This document shows positions 1 to 7,312 of a stretch of 7,312 nucleotides of DNA, piece after piece. Source of the stretch: Actinomycetota bacterium (GTDB taxonomy: Bacteria > Actinomycetota > Humimicrobiia > Humimicrobiales > Humimicrobiaceae); NCBI GenBank assembly GCA_016927635.1, contig JAFGMJ010000233.1, positions 1 through 7,312 of the forward strand, given 5' to 3'. Numbering within the stretch: the first letter of the stretch is position 1; every line of letters starts with the position of its first letter. The translations under genes were made by a program, and so were the position numbers. The notes beneath the pieces are model-generated. The model was given only the letters and a program-made list of their open reading frames with translations. It searched no databases and was not told where the DNA came from.

Positions 1-1040
1 AGATTATGTACAACTCGCGATATTTCCTTGAGGTTTTCAAGAGGAGTTGTAAGAGGCACAGCGCACTCAGGGCCAATTATTTTTACGCCGCAGGCAAAGG
101 CATATTCTGCCTCTTTTTTAACATCGCCGGGAGTTTTAAAAAGCAGTGTCGACGGATTATTTATATTGCCTATAAGCGTTATTCTTCCGCCATTTATTTT
201 ACATGCCGTGCATGCATCAACTTTCGATTCAAAATGAAATCCAGAAATTTTTGTACGGCATATATAATCCAGCCTGTCAAGCGTATTTCCGCATATGTGA
301 AGTATTGCGGGCACTTTTATTTCTTTTGCAAGTCTGCTGTGAACAGGTATTAAAAAATCCCTGTAAGAGTCAGGGCTGCATAAATCAGCAGTTGCATGGT
401 CTGCAACAGTTATTATATCTGCTCCAGCCTGGACCTGAAGGTCAGAAAAACAAATAGTGATATCAAGAAGTTTTTCAATTATTTTAACAACCTGGCCCGG
501 GTCATCAATTGTCTTAATAAGAAAATGCTCAACCCCGAAAAAATGATAGCCCAGCGTCCAGGGGCCGAAAACTTTACCGGTTACTGCAATGTCCGGATAT
601 TTGGATTTAAGCCTGGAAATGCAATTCAGTACTGCCCTGACAGCATCATTTTTTAAAAGTATTTTTTTTATATCTTTTTTTTCAAAGCTTATATCTTCAT
701 AGTCTTTACATATCGCATATCTTATTCTCGGCATCATAAGCGGTTTGCCCCAGTCAACGCTGCATCCCATCGCATGCGACTCAATGACTACAGAATACAC
801 GGGCATTATCATATCATAGCCAAGTATTTCATAATTTGCCCTTGCAAGCTCAAACATTTTTTCGGCATCATAATGGGCCTCAGGGAAAAACGAACCCATT
901 ATTTCCATCTGCTCTACTGTAGTCGAGGAGACGGGATTTCCCACACCAGGCCTTGGCGCAGGAATGACAGCAGATTTATAGTTATTTTGAAAAGATGTAT
1001 TTGCCCCAAGATTTGAAAATATTATATCAATTGGTTTCAC
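1..1040 (-). CDS. UroD-superfamily corrinoid methyltransferase (MtaA/MtbA-like), 3' end outside window
   Basis: This frame starts with GTG and stays open for 346 codons to the left edge; since MtaA-type proteins are about 340 residues, probably only a short C-terminal piece is missing. It resembles methylcobamide:coenzyme M methyltransferases (MtaA/MtbA) of the uroporphyrinogen decarboxylase superfamily, which move methyl groups between a corrinoid protein and a thiol or other acceptor. Landmarks: FFPEAHYDAEKM (51-62), ESHAMGCSVDWG (87-98), VTGKVFGPWTLGYHFFGVE (163-181), QAGADIITVAD (214-224), then HICG with His248 and Cys250, and GPEC with Cys326. His-x-Cys and the distal Cys match the family's zinc site for thiol activation. 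True HemE hallmarks (the RQAGR motif near the N-terminus) are absent. It begins 19 nt after gatB and is likely co-transcribed. The methyl donor and acceptor cannot be told from sequence; bacterial members need not use coenzyme M. Confidence 0.88.
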   Translation of the reverse strand, partial: MKPIDIIFSNLGANTSFQNNYKSAVIPAPRPGVGNPVSSTTVEQMEIMGSFFPEAHYDAEKMFELARANYEILGYDMIMPVYSVVIESHAMGCSVDWGKPLMMPRIRYAICKDYEDISFEKKDIKKILLKNDAVRAVLNCISRLKSKYPDIAVTGKVFGPWTLGYHFFGVEHFLIKTIDDPGQVVKIIEKLLDITICFSDLQVQAGADIITVADHATADLCSPDSYRDFLIPVHSRLAKEIKVPAILHICGNTLDRLDYICRTKISGFHFESKVDACTACKINGGRITLIGNINNPSTLLFKTPGDVKKEAEYAFACGVKIIGPECAVPLTTPLENLKEISRVVHN

Positions 1041-1048
1041 TTAATGAG

Positions 1049-1055
1049 CTCCGCC
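1049..1055 (-). promoter_or_regulatory. Ribosome binding site deciding the GTG start of the methyltransferase
   Basis: GGCGGAG on the minus strand sits 8 nt upstream of the GTG at 1040, the strongest Shine-Dalgarno match in the window. An in-frame TAA lies directly before the GTG, so no earlier start is possible, and the first in-frame ATG is 44 codons further in, inside the conserved domain. Confidence 0.7.
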
Positions 1056-1059
1056 AGAT

Positions 1060-2565
1060 TTAAGGGTTTAATTTAAGTCTTTTTATCAATATTTCATTTA
1101 CAAGCGCCGGATTTGCCTTGCCCTTTGTAGCTGCCATTACCTGCCCTATAAGAAATCCTATTGCTTTTTCTTTTCCGCTTTTATACTGCTCAACCACAGA
1201 AGGATTTTTATTTATCACATCATCTATTATTTTTTCAAGCACGGACCCGTCGCTTATCTGCTCCATATCCTTGCCTTTTACTATCTCCTGTGGTTCTTTT
1301 CCGCTGTTAAACATTTCTTCAAAAACTGATTTTGCCGACCTTATGCTTATTTTGCCGCTTTCTATCATATCTATAAGGCTGCAAAGCCCGGATGGCTTTA
1401 TTTTCGCAGAAGAAATACTTATTGAGGCTTTATTTAAAAGTGCAGTGAAATCCCCTATAATCCAGTTGCTTACAGATTTTAATCTGTCTTTTTTGCATAA
1501 TGCCGCGCAGCTCTCAAAATATGCTGCAGTGTTTTTGTCTGAGGCCAGAAATCTGGAGTCTGCCTCAGGAAGGCCAAAACCGCTTTTATATCTTTCAATC
1601 TTTGCTGATGGAAGCTCAGGTATGGATGATTTTATGCCTTCAACCATGTCATCATCCATAAAGACCGGCACCAGGTCAGGGTCGGGAAAATACCTGTAGT
1701 CATGAGCTTCTTCCTTTGAGCGCAGGGCTTTTGTGCTGTCGGTTATATGGTCGTAATGCCTTGTCTGCTGCATAACTTTTTCGCCATTTTCAATAAGGGC
1801 CGCCTGGCGCTGCTCTTCATATTCAAGGCCCCTTTGCAAAAACCTGAAAGAATTTAAATTCTTTATTTCAGTTTTTACGCCCATACCCTGGCTGCCTGCC
1901 TTTTTTATAGATATATTTGCATCGCATCTTAAGCTTCCCTGTTCCATGCTGCAGTCGCTTACGTCAAGATATAAAAGAAGTGTTCTTAGCGCCACAAGAT
2001 ATTCCTTTGCCTCAGCGGGAGATTTGATATCAGGTTCTGTAACAATCTCTATAAGGGGTGTGCCTGCCCTGTTAAAGTCCACAATGCTTGAATCAGATTC
2101 GCTTATCCTTCCGCTTGAGCCCGTATGTATAAGCTTTCCGGTATCTTCCTCCATGTGTACGCGGGTTATGCCAATCCTTCTGGTATAATCTCCCATATTG
2201 ACATCAAGATATCCGCTGCTTCCTAGAGGATAATCATATTGTGATATCTGGTAATTTTTCGGCATATCCGGATAAAAATAGTTCTTTCTGTGAAAAATAC
2301 TGTAACTGTTTATTTTGCAGTGCAATGCGATTGCGATTTTGACAGCAAATTCCACTGCTCTTTTATTTATGACCGGCAGCGTGCCCGGCATTCCAAGGCA
2401 GACCGGACAGGTCTTAGAGTTTGGTTCTGCGCCAAATGACAGTGCGCAGCCGCAGAACATCTTTGTATTAGTTGCAAGCTCCACATGTGTCTCAAGGCCT
2501 ATAATTGTCTCATATGATGAATCTGTATAGCTGCTGTTCTTTAAATTATTTTTTTCACTGCTCAT
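1060..2565 (-). CDS. gatB: Asp/Glu-tRNA amidotransferase subunit B
   Basis: GatB binds the misacylated tRNA, phosphorylates the glutamyl or aspartyl side chain with ATP, and completes amidation with ammonia from GatA. At 501 residues it is slightly longer than S. aureus GatB (about 475), partly through a Ser/Asn-rich N-terminal extension of about 18 residues before YETIIGLETHVEL. Zinc-binding Cys38, Cys40, Cys53 and Cys56 are present, as are the KNYFYPDMPKNYQISQYD signature (near 94-111), HMEEDTGKLIH (137-147, Mg/ATP site residues) and DYRYFPDPDL. The C-terminal helical and YqeY-like tail domains (near 350-501), which contact tRNA, are complete. No other ATG, GTG or TTG occurs in frame between the start and the conserved core, so the ATG at 2565 and its overlap with gatA (ATGAGCAGTGA) are well supported. 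A weak GGTG lies 7 nt upstream. Stop is TAA. Confidence 0.97.
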   Translation of the reverse strand: MSSEKNNLKNSSYTDSSYETIIGLETHVELATNTKMFCGCALSFGAEPNSKTCPVCLGMPGTLPVINKRAVEFAVKIAIALHCKINSYSIFHRKNYFYPDMPKNYQISQYDYPLGSSGYLDVNMGDYTRRIGITRVHMEEDTGKLIHTGSSGRISESDSSIVDFNRAGTPLIEIVTEPDIKSPAEAKEYLVALRTLLLYLDVSDCSMEQGSLRCDANISIKKAGSQGMGVKTEIKNLNSFRFLQRGLEYEEQRQAALIENGEKVMQQTRHYDHITDSTKALRSKEEAHDYRYFPDPDLVPVFMDDDMVEGIKSSIPELPSAKIERYKSGFGLPEADSRFLASDKNTAAYFESCAALCKKDRLKSVSNWIIGDFTALLNKASISISSAKIKPSGLCSLIDMIESGKISIRSAKSVFEEMFNSGKEPQEIVKGKDMEQISDGSVLEKIIDDVINKNPSVVEQYKSGKEKAIGFLIGQVMAATKGKANPALVNEILIKRLKLNP

Positions 2566-4048
2566 ATAAATGCACCGGTAATTTATTAAAGTTTATCGCT
2601 TTTTCAAGGCTGTATGCTGTTTTGAAAATAAGGTCCTCCCTGAGCGTATCTGCAATTATCTGAACCCCTATTGGAAGATTATTTTCCGAAAGCCCGGAAG
2701 GAATGGATATTGCCGGCAGCCCTGCAAGATTGACAGGAATGGTACAAATATCTGACATATACATGCTCAGGGGATCATCAGATTTTTCGCCTATTTTAAA
2801 AGCGGTCGTGGGTGATGAAGGCGAAATAAGGACGTCATATTTTCCGAAAGCTTTTTTAAAATCATTGATTATAAGGGTGCGCACACGCTGGGCCTTTTCA
2901 TAATATGCATCATAATAACCTGATGAAAGGCAGTAAGTCCCTATCATAATGCGCCTTTTTACCTCAGGGCCAAAACCTTCCGCCCTTGTTGAGCGGTACA
3001 TGCTGCGCAAACTCGTTGCATCCCTGTTTCTATAGCCGTACCTGACCCCGTCAAAGCGTGAAAGATTTGAACTGGCTTCAGAAGGCGCAATTATATAATA
3101 TACGCTGAGGGCATATTCAAACGAAGGCAATGATGTCATTTCGACTACTGCGCCCATGCTTTCTGCAAGCTTAAGTACGCCATTTACAGATTCTTTTATG
3201 GCAGCATCCACTCCGCCTGACATAAGCTCCTGAGGCACGCCGATTTTTAACCCCTTTATATTGTCATAAAGAAACTGGCAATAATCATGCAGGCCCCCAT
3301 TTATTGAAGTGGAATCATACTCGTCCCATCCGCATATTGCGCTTAAAAGATTTGCAGAGTCAGTGACGTTTCTGGTAATGGGGCCTATCTGGTCAAGCGA
3401 AGATGCAAAAGCTACCAGCCCGTATCTTGATACAAGGCCATATGTGGGCTTAAGACCTACGACACCGCATAGTGATGCAGGCTGCCTTATGGAGCCGCCA
3501 GTATCTGAGCCCAGGGAACACGGTACAAGCCCTGCAGCAACGGCTGCAGCAGGACCGCCGCTTGAACCTCCCGGCACTCTCTCCGTGTCCCACGGGTTTT
3601 TTACCGGGCCAAACGCAGAATTCTCATTTGAAGAACCCATGGCAAATTCATCCATATTCAATTTGCCTGAAAGTACGTATTTCTGGCTTTTAAGCCTTTG
3701 GATGACAGTGGCGTCATAAACCGGGACATAATCTGAAAGTATTTTTGAAGCACATGTTGTTTTTATATCTTTTGTGCAGATATTGTCTTTTACAGCAACC
3801 GGTATGCCGGTAAAATCAAAATATTTACCGTCTTTTTTATTAAAAGAACCGCAAATTTCTTTTAAATAAGCATCGGCTGCGCGCGCCTGTGAAAGCATAT
3901 GTTCCTTATCAAAATATATATATGCATTCAATTTGCCCTGCAGCCTCTCAGTTGCTTTCAAGCATTGAGAAGCAATATCCTCAGAAGATATTTCACGTTT
4001 TTGCAGCATATTTTTCAATTCATATGCCGGAAGAAAATTAAGCCGCAT
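2555..4048 (-). CDS. gatA: Asp/Glu-tRNA amidotransferase subunit A (amidase)
   Basis: GatA is the glutaminase subunit: it hydrolyses glutamine and feeds ammonia through an internal tunnel to GatB, where it amidates Glu-tRNA(Gln) or Asp-tRNA(Asn). The 497-residue product is close to the usual length and spans one amidase-signature domain. The Ser-cis-Ser-Lys triad is intact: Lys87 in AVKDN, cis-Ser162 in GGSSGG and nucleophile Ser186 in SDTGGS, the same spacing as Lys79, Ser154 and Ser178 of S. aureus GatA. The glycine-rich signature near 159-190 and the C-terminal segment LAGLPAISIPSG (near 441-452) are typical. The ATG at 4048 follows a TAAGG site. The last 11 nt overlap gatB, so the two are probably translationally coupled. 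Stop is TGA. Confidence 0.97.
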   Translation of the reverse strand: MRLNFLPAYELKNMLQKREISSEDIASQCLKATERLQGKLNAYIYFDKEHMLSQARAADAYLKEICGSFNKKDGKYFDFTGIPVAVKDNICTKDIKTTCASKILSDYVPVYDATVIQRLKSQKYVLSGKLNMDEFAMGSSNENSAFGPVKNPWDTERVPGGSSGGPAAAVAAGLVPCSLGSDTGGSIRQPASLCGVVGLKPTYGLVSRYGLVAFASSLDQIGPITRNVTDSANLLSAICGWDEYDSTSINGGLHDYCQFLYDNIKGLKIGVPQELMSGGVDAAIKESVNGVLKLAESMGAVVEMTSLPSFEYALSVYYIIAPSEASSNLSRFDGVRYGYRNRDATSLRSMYRSTRAEGFGPEVKRRIMIGTYCLSSGYYDAYYEKAQRVRTLIINDFKKAFGKYDVLISPSSPTTAFKIGEKSDDPLSMYMSDICTIPVNLAGLPAISIPSGLSENNLPIGVQIIADTLREDLIFKTAYSLEKAINFNKLPVHLYEQ

Positions 4049-4055
4049 TTTTATG

Positions 4056-4060
4056 CCTTA
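4056..4060 (-). promoter_or_regulatory. Ribosome binding site of gatA
   Basis: TAAGG on the minus strand lies 7 nt upstream of the gatA ATG at 4048. It is the best Shine-Dalgarno match in the 51-nt gap between gatC and gatA and supports that start. Confidence 0.55.
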
Positions 4061-4099
4061 AAATATTTTTTTATAAATTTTTAAAACAGCTTTCAATAT

Positions 4100-4387
4100 C
4101 TAGTCTATTTTCGGCACAAGAAAACCGTCACCACATCTCTCAGGGGCATTTTTTAATGCATCTTCTTTTGCAAGAGACTGCCTTACTTTATCTTCCCTGA
4201 AAACATTGCTTATTTTTAAAGTGTGTGAAGTCGGTTCGGCGCCTGATGTATCTGCCCGAGTTATTATTGCAACATGTTCAAGTATATCATCAAGCTGGGA
4301 TGTTATTTTTGACAGCTCTTCTTCACTGAAATCAAGTTCTGCAAGCTTTGCAATGTGTCTGACTTCCTGTCCTGATATTATTTTCAT
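4100..4387 (-). CDS. gatC: Asp/Glu-tRNA amidotransferase subunit C
   Basis: GatC is the small subunit of the GatCAB amidotransferase. It wraps around the GatA-GatB interface and stabilises the complex, and has no catalytic residues of its own. At 95 residues it is the usual family length. The N-terminal helical part (VRHIAKLAELDFSEEE, near 9-24) is the family signature, followed by a second helix (residues ~27-41, LDDILEHV) and a C-terminal tail containing REDKVRQSL (near 64-72). The ATG at 4387 is preceded by AGGG (4401-4398) with a 10-nt spacer, inside a short repeated CAGGG run. It is the first gene of the gatCAB group, 86 nt after the CPBP gene and 51 nt before gatA. Stop is TAG. Confidence 0.95.
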   Translation of the reverse strand: MKIISGQEVRHIAKLAELDFSEEELSKITSQLDDILEHVAIITRADTSGAEPTSHTLKISNVFREDKVRQSLAKEDALKNAPERCGDGFLVPKID

Positions 4388-4409
4388 TGAGGCACTGCCC
4401 TGCCCTGTT

Positions 4410-4446
4410 ATTATAATATTTAAAAATCAGTTTATTATTGTAGCAA
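4410..4446 (-). promoter_or_regulatory. Candidate promoter for gatCAB
   Basis: On the minus strand TTGCTA (4446-4441) is followed after 17 nt by TTAAAT (4423-4418); each matches four of six sigma-70 consensus positions. A perfect TATAAT also lies at 4415-4410 but has no good -35 element at the usual spacing. Either would begin a short leader before gatC. It overlaps the terminator-like hairpin, so the gap may separate a ligA-CPBP transcript from a gatCAB transcript. In AT-rich DNA such matches are easily found by chance. Confidence 0.25.
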
Positions 4447-4467
4447 AATGAGGGCATAATAAAAACT
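4422..4467 (-). terminator. Terminator-like AT-rich hairpin with T5 tail after the CPBP gene
   Basis: Read on the minus strand, AGTTTTTATTAT (4467-4456) and ATAATAAACT (4438-4429) pair over 10 base pairs with a two-T bulge and a 17-nt loop. Two nucleotides later comes TTTTT (4426-4422). The position, just after the CPBP stop and before gatC, fits an intrinsic terminator or attenuator. The stem has almost no G-C pairs, so it would be weak, and AT-rich gaps can form such structures by chance. Confidence 0.3.
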
Positions 4468-4473
4468 ACTTTA

Positions 4474-5331
4474 TCAGTACATCCTTACAAAATCTATTTT
4501 GCCAAGAAGAATAGATATGAGTATAAGATTATAAACAGAGTGAAGAAATATCACCGTAAAGATGGAGCCGGTCTTTTCAAAAATATATGCCAGTATCCAG
4601 CCTATTAGCATTATCGGTATAAAACTGTAAAGTTCAAGATGAGCCAGCGCAAAAAGCAGCGCTGAAAGAAACAGGCCTATGTTTACCCCGAAATTCTTTT
4701 TAAAAGCAGAATATAAAAAACCCCTGAAATAGATTTCCTCGCAAAAAGGAGCCACCACCGCCGTTACGACAATAAGTATATTGCTTGAGACATTATTATT
4801 TGAAATAAGCTCCTCTATTTTACTTGAGGGCGCCTCTATGCCCAGTAAAAATTTTAATGCAAGCACATAAACAAAACTTAAAAGAAAAATAGCAAGAAGC
4901 GCAACAAAACTGTACCATACAGTCTTTAATATGCTGTAATATTTAAAACCAAGGTCCTTAAGTACCGAGCCGCGAAGATATATCGCAAAAAACCAGACAA
5001 TGCCCAGCATAAGAAGAACCTGTATGCTGTAAAATATGGAAAAAGTAAGGCTGTTTATATTTGCTATATTTAAATCTATAAATTGTTCGCGCCCAAGGTA
5101 TTTTAGAAGCGCCGAAGTGGCAAAATAAATGCCGACAAGTGAAATTATCAGAAAAAGTATTGAAAATAAACCGTCAAGGGAATTCCATTTTATATTCTTC
5201 TCTTTATGCGACTGGGGTTTTCTCTGACTGTTAAATCGGCTTTTGTAATACCTGCTTAAGTTATGGCTTTCGTTTGCAGCTACCTTATTTTTTTTGCTTT
5301 CATTGTTATTATAATTTGTATATTCAGGCAT
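4474..5331 (-). CDS. CPBP family intramembrane glutamic/metallo-type protease (CAAX protease-like)
   Basis: A multi-pass inner-membrane protein of the CPBP (Abi/Rce1-like) family, whose members cleave within or near the membrane; the substrate here is unknown. From ATG 5331 it has 285 residues. The first ~50 are hydrophilic and rich in Asn, Lys and Ser, with no signal peptide, so they are probably cytoplasmic. About seven hydrophobic segments follow (roughly 53-75, 95-119, 136-163, 185-197, 218-231, 238-252, 257-277). All three family motifs are intact: EExxxR (Glu198, Glu199, Arg203), FxxxH (Phe227, His231) and HxxxN (His264, Asn268). The frame can be extended by two codons to a TTG at 5337; I prefer ATG because the only purine-rich stretch (AAAAGA) lies 7 nt before the ATG but 1 nt before the TTG. 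That binding site is weak. The gene starts 12 nt after the ligA stop, so it is probably co-transcribed or coupled with ligA. Family is secure, role unknown. Confidence 0.9.
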   Translation of the reverse strand: MPEYTNYNNNESKKNKVAANESHNLSRYYKSRFNSQRKPQSHKEKNIKWNSLDGLFSILFLIISLVGIYFATSALLKYLGREQFIDLNIANINSLTFSIFYSIQVLLMLGIVWFFAIYLRGSVLKDLGFKYYSILKTVWYSFVALLAIFLLSFVYVLALKFLLGIEAPSSKIEELISNNNVSSNILIVVTAVVAPFCEEIYFRGFLYSAFKKNFGVNIGLFLSALLFALAHLELYSFIPIMLIGWILAYIFEKTGSIFTVIFLHSVYNLILISILLGKIDFVRMY

Positions 5332-5343
5332 AAGCAAATCTTT

Positions 5344-7312
<1,969 letters not shown>

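Noticed and set aside
6..1016. Several small plus-strand open frames in the left kilobase
   Set aside because: The minus strand here encodes a continuous, clearly recognisable UroD-type methyltransferase, so these frames are its shadows.
1..1040. Annotation of the leftmost gene as haem-pathway uroporphyrinogen decarboxylase (HemE)
   Set aside because: The HemE N-terminal RQAGR motif is absent, while the His-x-Cys and distal Cys zinc ligands typical of MtaA/MtbA are present.
1118..1699. A long plus-strand open frame of 193 codons opposite gatB
   Set aside because: It lies wholly antisense to the conserved C-terminal half of gatB, matches no family I recognise, and has no good ribosome binding site. 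Several similar plus-strand frames opposite ligA, gatA and the methyltransferase are rejected for the same reason.
4388..4410. The CAGGG tandem before gatC as a functional repeat or operator
   Set aside because: Only about two and a half copies of a 5-mer are present, overlapping the ribosome binding site; too short to call a repeat element.
5332..5337. TTG at 5337 as the start of the CPBP gene
   Set aside because: The purine-rich stretch is only 1 nt from this TTG, while it is 7 nt from the ATG at 5331. The difference is two residues and cannot be settled from sequence alone.

Overview
The window is a tightly packed, AT-rich bacterial segment in which every gene supported by the sequence lies on the minus strand, so transcription runs from position 7312 towards position 1. 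In transcriptional order the genes are: the NAD-dependent DNA ligase ligA (its first ~45 codons lie outside the window); a CPBP-family (CAAX-protease-like) membrane protein; gatC, gatA and gatB, the three subunits of the tRNA-dependent amidotransferase; and a uroporphyrinogen-decarboxylase-superfamily (UroD) methyltransferase of the MtaA/MtbA type, whose last few codons run off the left edge.

Layout. 7312-5344 is ligA. 5331-4474 is the CPBP protein, starting 12 nt after ligA. An 86-nt gap (4473-4388) is the longest non-coding stretch and holds an AT-rich hairpin followed by five Ts, plus promoter-like hexamers. 4387-4100 is gatC, 4048-2555 gatA, and 2565-1060 gatB, which overlaps gatA by 11 nt. 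1040-1 is the methyltransferase, starting with GTG behind a good ribosome binding site 19 nt after gatB. No intergenic stretch exceeds 100 bases. I see no RNA gene, insertion sequence, CRISPR array or phage-like gene.

How the genes work together. GatCAB converts misacylated Glu-tRNA(Gln) and/or Asp-tRNA(Asn) to the correct Gln- or Asn-tRNA, which implies an organism lacking GlnRS and/or AsnRS. LigA seals nicks in replication and repair. ligA near gatCAB is a familiar arrangement in Gram-positive lineages (Bacillota and Actinomycetota). The UroD-type methyltransferase is the metabolic outlier: its family carries methyl groups to or from corrinoid (B12-type) proteins in anaerobic methylotrophy. 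It keeps the His-x-Cys...Cys zinc ligands and lacks the hallmarks of HemE.

Organism. Low GC, heavy use of ATA (Ile) and AGA/AGG (Arg) codons, the ligA-gatCAB linkage, a GatB N-terminus that reads like actinobacterial GatB, and an MtaA-like methyltransferase together suggest an anaerobic bacterium, perhaps a low-GC, uncultured, deep-branching Actinomycetota or Bacillota-like lineage. This is inference and I cannot name a taxon. I see nothing that amounts to a clearly new biological system. The points most worth a second look are the methyltransferase attached to a translation operon, an insertion of about 27 residues in the LigA nucleotidyltransferase domain, and the regulatory-looking gap before gatC.
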